Assembly (NCBI RefSeq): GCF_019511605.1
Contig: NZ_JAEUAV010000023.1
Span: 53,129-117,128 of the forward strand
DNA length: 64,000 bases
Direction of reading: 5' to 3'
Origin: Paraburkholderia phenoliruptrix
GTDB lineage: Bacteria > Pseudomonadota > Gammaproteobacteria > Burkholderiales > Burkholderiaceae
Part shown: in pieces, positions 35,220 to 43,681 of the stretch
Layout: each line of letters opens with the position of its first letter
Position numbering within the stretch: the first letter of the stretch is position 1
Translations under genes and position numbers: made by a program
Notes under the pieces: model-generated
Seen by the model: only the letters and a program-made list of their open reading frames with translations
The model's database searches: none
What the model was told of the DNA's origin: nothing

Positions 35220-35942
35220 TCAGCGTCGCTCGCCCGCGCCGTACATGCGCTCGCAGAAAGCGGCGCTCGCGCCGAGCCGGCGCGAAAGGTCCGAGGCGGC
35301 CTGCAATTGCGGGGCAATCAGTTCACCCGTTTCGCGCGCCACACTGAGGCGCGAGGCGGGACCGGACAGCGTCAGCGCGGCCATGAACTCTTCGTCCGCG
35401 CCGAACACGGGCGTGGCGAATGCCGCGGTGTGCACATCGCGTGCGCCCGAGGTAAACAACGGAATCTGTGGCGGTTCAGAGAAGATCGGCTCGCGCAGTC
35501 CCCAGTAGCGAATGACTTGCCCGATCGCGGTGTCGTCGAGTGGAAGCGATGTTCCCGCAAGCCTGGTTTCGCGCAGCCCTTCCGATGGCTCCGCGCGGAA
35601 CAGGCACAGGCGCTTGTTGCTATCCAGCACGTAATACGAGGCGCTTTCTTTCGTTGCGGCGGCGAGCGAGAACAGCACCGGCTCGACCACGGACGAAAGA
35701 TGGAACGACTGCTCGTAAAGCTTGCCCAGGTAGAGCACGCGCGCGCCGAGTCCGTACATGCCGTCGTCCGAGCGCACGACGTAGCCCATTCGCTCCAGCG
35801 AATTCATCAGCCGGTACACGGTCGTCTTGTGCATGCCCGACGCGGTGGCGAGCGCCGCAAGTGACAGCTTTTCCTTGCCCAGCCTGAAGCAGTCGAGCAG
35901 GCCGAGCGCCCGTTCCACTGCCACTACACCGTCGTTGCCCAT
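35220..35942 (-). CDS. IclR-family transcriptional regulator of the RraA operon
   Basis: A 240-residue IclR protein starting MGNDGVVAVERALGLLDCF, with GAAGGAGA before the ATG at 35942; the frame stays open far upstream but that part overlaps the divergent gene. The winged helix includes LAALATASGMHKTTVYRLMNSLERMGYV, and the effector domain ASYYVLDSNKRLCLFRAEPSE. Its promoter holds TTTTAC-ACA-GTAAAA, repeated as half-sites up to the divergent RraA operon, so it probably represses itself and that operon. It converges with the other IclR gene 11 bases away. Confidence 0.9.
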   Translation of the reverse strand: MGNDGVVAVERALGLLDCFRLGKEKLSLAALATASGMHKTTVYRLMNSLERMGYVVRSDDGMYGLGARVLYLGKLYEQSFHLSSVVEPVLFSLAAATKESASYYVLDSNKRLCLFRAEPSEGLRETRLAGTSLPLDDTAIGQVIRYWGLREPIFSEPPQIPLFTSGARDVHTAAFATPVFGADEEFMAALTLSGPASRLSVARETGELIAPQLQAASDLSRRLGASAAFCERMYGAGERR

Positions 35943-35972
35943 CTCGTCTCCTTCGTGTTCATTGCGGCTCCA

Positions 35973-36088
35973 TTTTACACAGTAAAACGTCGATTCGCAC
36001 AGTAAAAGGGTTAACTCTACTGGCACGCGGCAACCTGCCCGCGATAAAGTGGTTTCACTTCGTACACCACCGTTGTACACAGTAAAAC
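35973..36088. promoter_or_regulatory. Repeated ACACAGTAAAA operator sites between IclR and the RraA operon
   Basis: TTTTAC-ACA-GTAAAA at 35973-35987 is a perfect 6-3-6 palindrome, the usual shape of IclR sites. The CACAGTAAAA half recurs at 35998-36007 and 36078-36087. Spacing between copies is 20 and 80 bases, whole helical turns, so all three face the same side. The last copy ends 21 bases before the RraA ATG. The arrangement suggests cooperative binding or looping over the divergent promoters. Confidence 0.7.
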
Positions 36089-36107
36089 TTTTCCAGAGGA
36101 TTAGTCC

Positions 36108-36800
36108 ATGAGCATCGACACGAATCAACCGATCATCCGCGACATCGAGCGCGTTTCGCCGCAACTCGTCGAAGCGGCCGCCAGGTTCCAGGCCGCCATC
36201 CTCGCCGACGTCGCGGGCAGGCGCGGCACCTTGCATGGCCGCGTAAAGCCGCTGTCGCCGAAGATGAAAGTCGCGGGTCCGGCTATTACGGTGGAGGTTC
36301 GTCAAGGCGACAACCTCGCGATCCACGCCGCATTGGCCGTCGCGAAGCCGGGTGACGTGATCGTCGTGGACGGCAAGGGCGACGTGAGCTGCGCATTGCT
36401 GGGCGAAATCATGGCGACGCAGGCGAAGGTGAGCGGCATCGCGGGCATCGTGATCGACGCGGCGGTGCGCGACGCGCATGAGCTTGCGAACGGCGACTAT
36501 CCGGTCTTCTCCGCGGGCCTCAACCCGTGCGGCCCGACGAAGAGCGTCGCGGGTCTTGTCAATCATCCGATTTCCGCTGGCGGCGCGGCGGTCAATCCCG
36601 GCGACCTCATCGTCGGCGATGCAGACGGCGTGGTCGTGATTCCCCGCGCCGACGTCGCGCGCATCGTCGAACTCGCACAGAAGAAGCTCGATATGGAAAC
36701 GGCGCGCATTGCTGCGATCCACAAGGGCGACGTGCGTCCGGGCTGGCTCGACAAGGAGCTGCGGGCGGCCGGCATGCTGGCGGAAGGCGAGGCGCTGTAA
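36108..36800 (+). CDS. RraA-family aldolase/decarboxylase (HMG/CHA aldolase-like)
   Basis: A 230-residue protein of the RraA-like fold. AVAKPGDVIVVDGKGD and GIAGIVIDAAVRDAHELANGDYPVFSAG are the family motifs; the VRD Arg-Asp pair and the preceding Gly-rich loop bind oxaloacetate-type substrate and a divalent metal in 4-hydroxy-4-methyl-2-oxoglutarate/4-carboxy-4-hydroxy-2-oxoadipate aldolases. The length fits the catabolic enzymes rather than the shorter E. coli RraA. AGAGGA lies upstream of the ATG. It opens an operon with a hydroxyacid dehydrogenase, a lactonase and carriers. Confidence 0.85.
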   Translation: MSIDTNQPIIRDIERVSPQLVEAAARFQAAILADVAGRRGTLHGRVKPLSPKMKVAGPAITVEVRQGDNLAIHAALAVAKPGDVIVVDGKGDVSCALLGEIMATQAKVSGIAGIVIDAAVRDAHELANGDYPVFSAGLNPCGPTKSVAGLVNHPISAGGAAVNPGDLIVGDADGVVVIPRADVARIVELAQKKLDMETARIAAIHKGDVRPGWLDKELRAAGMLAEGEAL

Positions 36801-37747
36801 TGGACACGAATGTTCGAAAGCCGGTCGTGCTCGTAACGGCCGCCGACCTCGCGCCGCAGGCGCTCGAGATGCTGGATGCGTTCGAAGTCGTGTTCGCGGG
36901 CAAGCAACCGACCGAGGACGACATCGTCGCGCTGTGCGAGCGGACGAAGCCCGTCGCGATCATCGTCCGTTACGGCAAGATCAACGCGCGCATCATGGAT
37001 GCAGCGGAAAACCTGCAAGTTATTTCGAAGCATGGCAGCGGCATCGACGTGATCGATCAGGAAGCCGCCGCTGCACGCGGCATCGCAGTGCGCGCGGCAG
37101 TCGGCGCGAACGCCGCGGCGGTGGCCGAGCACGCATGGGCGCTCATTCTCGCGTGCGCGAAGTCGGTCCCGCAGCTCGACCTTCGGATGCGCGCCGGCCA
37201 TTGGGACAAGTCGACGCACAAGTCCTTCGAACTCGACGGCGGCACGCTCGGCGTAGTCGGCCTCGGTTCGATCGGACGGCGCGTCGCGACCATCGGCGTC
37301 GCGTTCGGCATGAACGTGCTCGCGTTCGATCCGTTCGCCAAGGAAGCGCCGCACGGCGTGACGCTCGCGTCGATGGGGCAGATCTACGCTGCATCCGACG
37401 TGCTCTCGCTGAACTGTCCGCTGACGGACGAGAACCGCAACATGATCAATCGCGATACGTTGAGCCGCATGAAGCGGGGCGCGATTCTCGTGAATACGGC
37501 GCGCGGCGGGCTGATCGATGAAGCCGCGCTCGTCGAGGCGCTCGCGAGCGGTCAGTTGCGCTCGGCCGGCGTCGACAGCTTTGCGGTTGAGCCGATGACG
37601 CATCCGCATCCTTTCCAGTCCGTGCCGAACCTGATTCTTTCGCCGCACGTCGGCGGCGTCAGCGAAGCGGCTTACGTGAACATGGGCAAGGGGGCCGCGG
37701 CCAATGTGATCGCGGTCATCGAGGAAAGCGCCCACAAGCTGGCGTGA
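36800..37747 (+). CDS. D-2-hydroxyacid dehydrogenase (SerA-like)
   Basis: A 315-residue NAD-dependent dehydrogenase: SKHGSGIDVIDQEAAAARGI with the substrate loop, GGTLGVVGLGSIGRRVATIG as the NAD motif, NTARGGLIDEAALVEAL with the catalytic Arg region, and SPHVGGVSEAAY with the catalytic His. The start ATG overlaps the RraA stop (TAATG). No ACT domain, so it is catabolic rather than serine biosynthesis. It probably interconverts a hydroxy acid and the keto acid handled by the RraA-type enzyme. Confidence 0.9.
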   Translation: MDTNVRKPVVLVTAADLAPQALEMLDAFEVVFAGKQPTEDDIVALCERTKPVAIIVRYGKINARIMDAAENLQVISKHGSGIDVIDQEAAAARGIAVRAAVGANAAAVAEHAWALILACAKSVPQLDLRMRAGHWDKSTHKSFELDGGTLGVVGLGSIGRRVATIGVAFGMNVLAFDPFAKEAPHGVTLASMGQIYAASDVLSLNCPLTDENRNMINRDTLSRMKRGAILVNTARGGLIDEAALVEALASGQLRSAGVDSFAVEPMTHPHPFQSVPNLILSPHVGGVSEAAYVNMGKGAAANVIAVIEESAHKLA

Positions 37748-37767
37748 CGTTCGCAGGAAAACTCAGC

Positions 37768-38694
37768 ATGTTCTATCTCACATCGCCCGAAGTGCGCGAA
37801 GCGCAGGTCTTCACGCGAATGCCGGACAAATACCGCAAGCCCGACGCAAGGAGCGATTGGGCACGCGCCAATCGCGGCGGCATGACCACCGATTCGTTTC
37901 TCGAAGGCCCTGTTTGGGATCCGCGCGGCCACCTGTACGTGACCGACATTCCCTACGGCCGCATCTTTCGCATTTCGCCTTCGGGCGAGTGGGATCTCGT
38001 CGCGCAATACGACGGCGAGCCCAACGGAATGAAGCTGTTCGACGATGCGCACCTGCTCATCACGGACTATCGCAACGGCCTGATGCTGCTCGACATCGAG
38101 CGCGGTGAAGTGAAGCCCTATCTGGAGCGCCGCAATTCCGAGCGCTTTAAGGGCGTGAACGACCTGACCTTCGATTCGCACGGCAACCTGTATTTCACCG
38201 ATCAGGGCCAGTCGGGCCTGCACGACCCGACGGGCCGCGTGTATCGGCTCGCGCCGGACGGCAAGCTCGACATGCTACTCGGCAATTGCCCGAGCCCAAA
38301 CGGACTCGTGCTGTCGACGGACGAGAAGGTGCTGTACGTCGGCATGACGCGGGGCAACTGCGTGTGGCGCGTGCCTTTGCAGGCGGACGGCTCGGTCAGC
38401 AAGGTAGGGCAGTTCTTCACGTCGTACGGCCCGAGCGGTCCCGACGGTCTCACGATCGATGCCGAAGGCCGGCTGTTCATCGCGAATCCGGGTCTGGGCC
38501 GCGTGTGGGTACTGAATCGCCGCGCCGAGCCGGTCGAAATATTGACGGCGCAGGAGGGCGTCTCGCTGACCAATCTCTGCTTCGGCGGCGCGGACATGAA
38601 GACGCTTTTCATGACCGAGTCGACGAACGGCCTGGTGTTGAAGGCCGACATGACCGTTCCCGGACCGCTTCCCAAACAAGCGAAGAAGAACTAG
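37768..38694 (+). CDS. SMP-30/gluconolactonase-like lactonase
   Basis: About 308 residues of the six-bladed beta-propeller SMP-30/gluconolactonase family: EGPVWDPRGHLYVTDIPYGRIFRIS with the metal-ligand Glu, VNDLTFDSHGNLYFTDQGQS with the Asn, PNGLVLSTDEKVLYV, and DGLTIDAEGRLFIANPG with the Asp. No signal peptide. A GTG at 37744 overlaps the previous stop, but AGGA lies about 9 bases before the ATG at 37768. It should open a sugar-acid or hydroxyacid lactone. Confidence 0.87.
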   Translation: MFYLTSPEVREAQVFTRMPDKYRKPDARSDWARANRGGMTTDSFLEGPVWDPRGHLYVTDIPYGRIFRISPSGEWDLVAQYDGEPNGMKLFDDAHLLITDYRNGLMLLDIERGEVKPYLERRNSERFKGVNDLTFDSHGNLYFTDQGQSGLHDPTGRVYRLAPDGKLDMLLGNCPSPNGLVLSTDEKVLYVGMTRGNCVWRVPLQADGSVSKVGQFFTSYGPSGPDGLTIDAEGRLFIANPGLGRVWVLNRRAEPVEILTAQEGVSLTNLCFGGADMKTLFMTESTNGLVLKADMTVPGPLPKQAKKN

Positions 38695-38775
38695 GGCTTC
38701 CGTCGCCGGGCCATGCAGGCTCGCGCGACGGTAAGTCGAGACATTGCGCCTACGCAGCGCAGTGGAGGAGCAAGC

Positions 38776-40155
38776 ATGAATCTCTCGCAGACCATGGACA
38801 AAACACACGCCGCGCGCTCGACGAACGCGACGGGCGGCAGCACACTCGCCAGCGAAGACTTCGACGCCAGCGAGCGCACGCTCGCGAAGGCGTTCCGGCG
38901 CATCCTGCCGTTCATTTTCCTGTGCTACGTCGTCAGCTATCTCGACAGAACGAATGTCGGCTTCGCTGCGCTGACGATGAACAAGGATCTCGGCCTCACC
39001 GGCGAACAGTTCGGCCTTGCCGCCGGACTCTTTTCGATCGGCTACTTCCTGTTCGAGATTCCGAGCAACCTGATCATGCAGAGGGTCGGCGCGCGCGTGT
39101 GGATCGCGCGCATCATGATCACCTGGGGCGTGTGCTCGATGCTGACGGCGTTCGTCGTCGGGCCGAAGAGCTTCGCCGCCGCGCGGTTTCTGCTCGGTAT
39201 CGCCGAGGCCGGTTTCACGCCCGGCATCTATCTGTATTTCACGCACTGGTTTCCCGGCAAATGGCGCGCCAAGGTGACGGCCGCGTTCCTCGTCGGCATT
39301 CCGGTCGCGAACATGATCGGCTCGCCGATATCAGGCGCATTGCTTCAGTTGGGCGGCTTGCACGGCTTGAAAAGCTGGCAATGGCTGCTGCTGATCGAAG
39401 GCCTGCCCGCTGTGCTGCTCGGCATCGCATGTCTGTTCATCCTGGCCGACCGTCCCGACAAGGCCACCTGGCTCAGCGATGAGGAGAAGTCCACGCTCGC
39501 GCGCCGCCTCGCCGCCGAGCAAAGGGATATCGGCAGCAAGCACGGCAGTAAGCTGCGCGACGCCATGACGAACTGGCGCGTTTTCGTGCTCGCGTTCGTC
39601 AACTTTTGCGGGATCGTCGGCTCGGTGGGCGTCGGCTTGTGGATGCCGCAGATCATCAAGCAGTTCGGCGTCACGCATTCGGTCGTCGGATGGCTGGCGT
39701 CCATTCCCTATCTGATCGGCGCGTTCGCCATGCTGTGGTGGGCGCGCGTGGCAAACAAGTCGCAAAAGCGTGTTCCGTACGTTGCCGGCGCCTTGCTGGT
39801 CGCGGCAGCCGCTCTCGCGTGCAGCGCCTTGACCGACGTGCCGCTCCTGAAGCTCATTGCCCTGTGTTTCACCGTCAGCGGCATCCTCGCGTTCCAGGCA
39901 ACGTACTGGGCGATTCCTTCCAGCTTTCTCACCGGCCGTGCTGCCGCTGGCGGACTCGCGCTGATCGTGTCCGTCGGCAATCTCGGCGGTTTTGCGGGGC
40001 CGTCGATGATCGGCGCGCTCAAGCAGATGTCCGGCGGCTTCACGCTGCCGCTGCTCGCGGTCTCGGCTGTACTGCTGATCGGCGCGCTGACGATCGCATG
40101 GCTCGGCGACCCCGGCGCCAATGCCGGCGAAGCGGGCGCCGCGACCACGAAGTGA
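38776..40155 (+). CDS. MFS transporter, anion:cation symporter (ACS) family
   Basis: A 459-residue carrier of the ACS group (tartrate, phthalate, 4-hydroxyphenylacetate type): LPFIFLCYVVSYLDRTNVGFAALTMNKDLGLT at helix 1, GYFLFEIPSNLIMQRVGARVWIARIMITWG, and LGIAEAGFTPGIYLYFTHWFP. The frame opens at 38713, but GGAGGAG lies before the ATG at 38776. It imports an organic acid, probably the substrate of the RraA/hydroxyacid dehydrogenase/lactonase operon in which it lies. Confidence 0.92.
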   Translation: MNLSQTMDKTHAARSTNATGGSTLASEDFDASERTLAKAFRRILPFIFLCYVVSYLDRTNVGFAALTMNKDLGLTGEQFGLAAGLFSIGYFLFEIPSNLIMQRVGARVWIARIMITWGVCSMLTAFVVGPKSFAAARFLLGIAEAGFTPGIYLYFTHWFPGKWRAKVTAAFLVGIPVANMIGSPISGALLQLGGLHGLKSWQWLLLIEGLPAVLLGIACLFILADRPDKATWLSDEEKSTLARRLAAEQRDIGSKHGSKLRDAMTNWRVFVLAFVNFCGIVGSVGVGLWMPQIIKQFGVTHSVVGWLASIPYLIGAFAMLWWARVANKSQKRVPYVAGALLVAAAALACSALTDVPLLKLIALCFTVSGILAFQATYWAIPSSFLTGRAAAGGLALIVSVGNLGGFAGPSMIGALKQMSGGFTLPLLAVSAVLLIGALTIAWLGDPGANAGEAGAATTK

Positions 40156-40198
40156 AGTGACGCAGCAAACCAATCTATAACACCTGTCTGGAGACAAA

Positions 40199-41350
40199 AT
40201 GTCCGTGAAGAAGGCCCACAAGAAAGCCAACCTTAAAACCAGCCTGGCGCTTGGGACGGTCGCAGTCGCAAGCATCTCGTTCGCCCCGGGCGCGGCGCGG
40301 GCGCAAAGCAGCGTGACGCTGTACGGCATCGCCGACGTCGGCATTGAATATCTCAACAACACTAGTGCCGGCGGTTCCCAGGTCAGAGAAGCTTCGGGCA
40401 ATCTGTCCGGTTCCCGCTGGGGCTTGAAGGGTGTCGAGGACATGGGAGGCGGGTTGAAGGCGCTGTTCAACCTCGAGGCCGGCTTCAATATCAACGACGG
40501 CACGAGTTCGCAGTCGACCCGCGGTCTCGGCACGAACCCGACTACGACGTCGCGTCTCTTCGGTCGCCAGGCGTGGGTCGGTCTCAGTTACAAAGGGCAG
40601 CAGTTGACCTTCGGCCGCCAGAACGCACTGATCTACGAGCAGTCCGTGACGTTCGACCCAATGGGCGTGTCATCGAGGTATTCAGCGCTGTCGCTCGACT
40701 ACGCGCTTGCCGCGCGTATCGACGATTCAGCGAAATACACCGGCAAGTTCGGTCCGGTAACGGCTCAGGCGATGTACAGCACGCGCTACGACACGGGCTA
40801 CGGCGCCGAAGTGCCGGGCGCGCCTACCACCGGCCGGTTCTTCAGCGGCGCGCTCACGTATTCCAGCGGGCCGCTCGCGGCCACCGCCGTCTACGAACAG
40901 CGCAACAGCAACACGCTGACGACAGCCACCAGCACGGAACGCCGCGTGCTCGCCGCCGCGACGTACAACTTCGGCCCGGTGACGGCTTACGCAGGCTATC
41001 GCTATCTGCGCGCATCGAACGCGTTTCTGCCGGCGAATCCCATCAGGGTGGCGAACGGCTCCGACGCCAACGCCGCCAACCTGTATTGGCTCGGCATGCA
41101 ATATCTGATCACGCGGTCATTCCAGCTTACCGCGGTCGGCTACTACCACGACGTTCACTCGACGGGCGCGGACCCGTGGCTTGCCGTGGTGAGCGCCGAC
41201 TACTTCCTTTCGAAGCGGACCGACCTGTACGCGACCGTTGGTTACGCGCACAACAAGGACAACTCGGCACTCGGCGTGAACGGCTACGGCACGGTGGCGC
41301 CCGGTCGTAACCAGACCGGGGTGACCATCGGCATGCGCCAGAAGTTCTAA
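40199..41350 (+). CDS. Outer-membrane porin, Burkholderia OmpC/Gram-negative type
   Basis: A 383-residue porin with a ~36-residue signal peptide ending ARAQSSVTLYGIADVGIEYLNN, the LSGSRWGLKGVEDMGGGLKALFNLEAGF block, YGIADVG/FGRQAWVGLSYKG strands and a C-terminal MRQKF with the terminal Phe needed for BAM insertion. It lies 43 bases after the MFS gene and 13 before an amidohydrolase gene, so it is the outer-membrane entry point of this catabolic operon. Confidence 0.92.
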   Translation: MSVKKAHKKANLKTSLALGTVAVASISFAPGAARAQSSVTLYGIADVGIEYLNNTSAGGSQVREASGNLSGSRWGLKGVEDMGGGLKALFNLEAGFNINDGTSSQSTRGLGTNPTTTSRLFGRQAWVGLSYKGQQLTFGRQNALIYEQSVTFDPMGVSSRYSALSLDYALAARIDDSAKYTGKFGPVTAQAMYSTRYDTGYGAEVPGAPTTGRFFSGALTYSSGPLAATAVYEQRNSNTLTTATSTERRVLAAATYNFGPVTAYAGYRYLRASNAFLPANPIRVANGSDANAANLYWLGMQYLITRSFQLTAVGYYHDVHSTGADPWLAVVSADYFLSKRTDLYATVGYAHNKDNSALGVNGYGTVAPGRNQTGVTIGMRQKF

Positions 41351-41363
41351 CGAGGAGTCCGCC

Positions 41364-42407
41364 GTGCAGATTGTCCATGCGCCTCATTTGCCGGTCCGCG
41401 AAGAATGGCTCGCGCTGCATCGCGAGCCGATCCTGGAGCCGGAGTTGCCTATCGTCGATGCGCACCATCATCTGTGGGACCGGCAGAGCGGGCGCTATCT
41501 GACGGACGAGTTCGCGAAGGACGTCGGCAGCGGGCATCGCATCGTATCGAGTGTCTATGTGCAGTGCCGCTCGATGCTGCGTCAGCACGGTCCCGCCGCA
41601 ATGAAGCCGGTCGGCGAAGTGGAGTTCGCGAACGGCATCGCGGCGATGTTCGCCAGCGGGGCTTATGGCCCGACGAAAGCCTGCGACGCGATCGTCGGCG
41701 GCGCGGATCTCGCGTTCGGCGACGCTGTTGCGCCCGTGCTCGAAGCGATGCTCCACGTCACGGGCGGCCGCTTGCGCGGCATCCGCAATCCGCTCGCCTG
41801 GCATGCGAGCCCCGATGTTAGTTCGAGCCCGGTGACGCCGCCGCGGGATCTGATGTCGAACCCAGGCTTCCGGCAAGGCGTAAAGACGCTGGCGCACTAC
41901 GGCCTCGCGCTCGACGCGTGGGTTTATCACACGCAACTGACGCAGCTGTACGAGCTGGCCAGCGCCGCGCCGGATGTCACTGTGGTCATCGATCACTTCG
42001 GCGGCCCGCTCGGCGTCGGACCGCACGCGAACAGCCGCGAGCAGGTTGCCGCCGAATGGCGGCAGCAGCTCGCCCGCCTGGCGAGCCTGCCCAATACGCG
42101 CATCAAGCTGGGCGGCGCGGGCCTAAGCGTGTTCGGCTTCGCGTTCGCGTCGCGCGCAACGCCGCCTTCGTCGGAGGAACTGGCCGCTGCATGGCGTCCT
42201 TACTTCGAGACGTGCATCGAACTTTTCGGCGTGAAGCGTTGCATGTTCGAGAGCAACTTTCCCGTCGACAAGGGAATGTTCAGCTACGCCGTGCTGTGGA
42301 ACGCCTTCAAGCGGCTGGCGCATTCAATGTCCGCGGACGAAAAAACCGCGTTGTTCAGCGCCACCGCCGCAGCGGCGTATCGCTTGCGGCTATCAGGAGA
42401 CGAATGA
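41364..42407 (+). CDS. Amidohydrolase 2 family (2-pyrone-4,6-dicarboxylate lactonase / fuconolactonase-like)
   Basis: A 347-residue TIM-barrel hydrolase with IVDAHHHLWD near residue 30 (two metal-type His), RGIRNPLAWHA, VVIDHFGGPLG and a late CMFESNFPVDK with the conserved Asp. The family hydrolyses cyclic lactones such as PDC or fuconolactone without strong metal dependence. The start is GTG at 41364 with CGAGGAGT upstream. Its stop overlaps the next transporter start. Confidence 0.85.
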   Translation: MQIVHAPHLPVREEWLALHREPILEPELPIVDAHHHLWDRQSGRYLTDEFAKDVGSGHRIVSSVYVQCRSMLRQHGPAAMKPVGEVEFANGIAAMFASGAYGPTKACDAIVGGADLAFGDAVAPVLEAMLHVTGGRLRGIRNPLAWHASPDVSSSPVTPPRDLMSNPGFRQGVKTLAHYGLALDAWVYHTQLTQLYELASAAPDVTVVIDHFGGPLGVGPHANSREQVAAEWRQQLARLASLPNTRIKLGGAGLSVFGFAFASRATPPSSEELAAAWRPYFETCIELFGVKRCMFESNFPVDKGMFSYAVLWNAFKRLAHSMSADEKTALFSATAAAAYRLRLSGDE

Positions 42408-43681
42408 TGAAAACGAGCGCAGACCTGACAGCAGGCGCAATCGGGCGCGAAGAAGAGGGCAAACGCTACAAGGACATCACGCGCGTCGAATGGCGCTCGC
42501 TGTCGCTTGCCGGCCTTGGCTGGACGTTCGAGAGCTATGACTCGTTCCTGCTGTCCCTTCTGTTGCCGACGCTGGCGCTGCAATTCGGCTTGACGAAAGC
42601 GCAGCTCGGGCTGTTCACGAGCATCACCGCGGCCGGGCAGATTCTTGGCGGCATCCTGTTCGGCTACGTGTCGGACCGGCTAGGGCGTGTTCGCACGGCG
42701 ATGCTTTGCATCGCCATTTATTCGCTGTTTTCGGGGCTGCTCGCGTTTGCGCCGAACGAACACTGGTTCGCGGCCATCCGCTTTTGCGGCGCGCTCGGCA
42801 TGGGCGGCACGTGGACGGCGGGCGCGGCGCTCATCGCCGAAACGTGGCACGCGAGCCGGCGCGGCAAGGGCGGGGCGCTGATGCAGATGGGACTGCCCAT
42901 CGGCGCGATTCTCGCGATCACGATCTCGGGCATCGTCAGCGGCATCAACGACGGTCTCGCGGGCGGCGGATGGCGCGTGCTGTTTCTGATCGGCGCGCTG
43001 CCGTTCTTCATTCTGTTTTTCGTCGCGCGCAAGACCCCCGAATCGCCGATCTGGCTCGAACGCAAACAGGCGCAAGCACAAGCAAGGACGGTTTCCGTCG
43101 ATGCGAAGCTCAATGTGCGCGGTCTTCTCACCGCGTTCACATTCATATTCTTTCTGCAGTACCTCTATTGGGGCGTGTTCACCTGGACGCCGACATTCCT
43201 AGTCACGGTGAAGCATCTGGACTTCGTGCATAGCCTCAAGTTCGTGCTCGCACTGCAATTCGGCGCAATCTCGGGCTTTCTGCTGTTTTCCGCTTTCGTC
43301 GATCGCCTCGGCCGCCGGCCGATGTTCATGGCGTATCTGCTGGTGGGCGCAGCCGCGGTGTTCGGCTACATCCTGTCGTGGAATGCGCTCGTGCTGATGG
43401 TGGCCATCTTCTTCACGGGCTTCAGCGTCAACGGCATCTTCGCCGGTGCGGGACCGTTCCTCGCCGAGATCATCGGCAACACGGCGTCGCGCGGCTTTCT
43501 CATGGGCCTTGCCTACAACGGCGGACGGCTTGGCGGATTCATCGCGCCGCTTGTCATCGGAACACTCGCAACGAACGCGGGCGGGTTCGTGCTGGGCCTG
43601 TCGACCACCATCGTCGCTTTCATCGCGGCTGCGATCGTTGTCTACTTCGCGCCGGAAACGCGCGGCAAGACGCTCGTATGA
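42404..43681 (+). CDS. MFS transporter (aromatic acid/metabolite:H+ symporter-like)
   Basis: A 425-residue carrier with GLGWTFESYDSFLLSLLLPTL at helix 1 and GYVSDRLGRVRTAML after helix 2, matching the aromatic-acid/metabolite:H+ symporter group. The start is an ATGATG doublet at 42404 with AGGAGA upstream; it overlaps the amidohydrolase stop. It is the second MFS gene of the operon. Confidence 0.9.
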   Translation: MMKTSADLTAGAIGREEEGKRYKDITRVEWRSLSLAGLGWTFESYDSFLLSLLLPTLALQFGLTKAQLGLFTSITAAGQILGGILFGYVSDRLGRVRTAMLCIAIYSLFSGLLAFAPNEHWFAAIRFCGALGMGGTWTAGAALIAETWHASRRGKGGALMQMGLPIGAILAITISGIVSGINDGLAGGGWRVLFLIGALPFFILFFVARKTPESPIWLERKQAQAQARTVSVDAKLNVRGLLTAFTFIFFLQYLYWGVFTWTPTFLVTVKHLDFVHSLKFVLALQFGAISGFLLFSAFVDRLGRRPMFMAYLLVGAAAVFGYILSWNALVLMVAIFFTGFSVNGIFAGAGPFLAEIIGNTASRGFLMGLAYNGGRLGGFIAPLVIGTLATNAGGFVLGLSTTIVAFIAAAIVVYFAPETRGKTLV

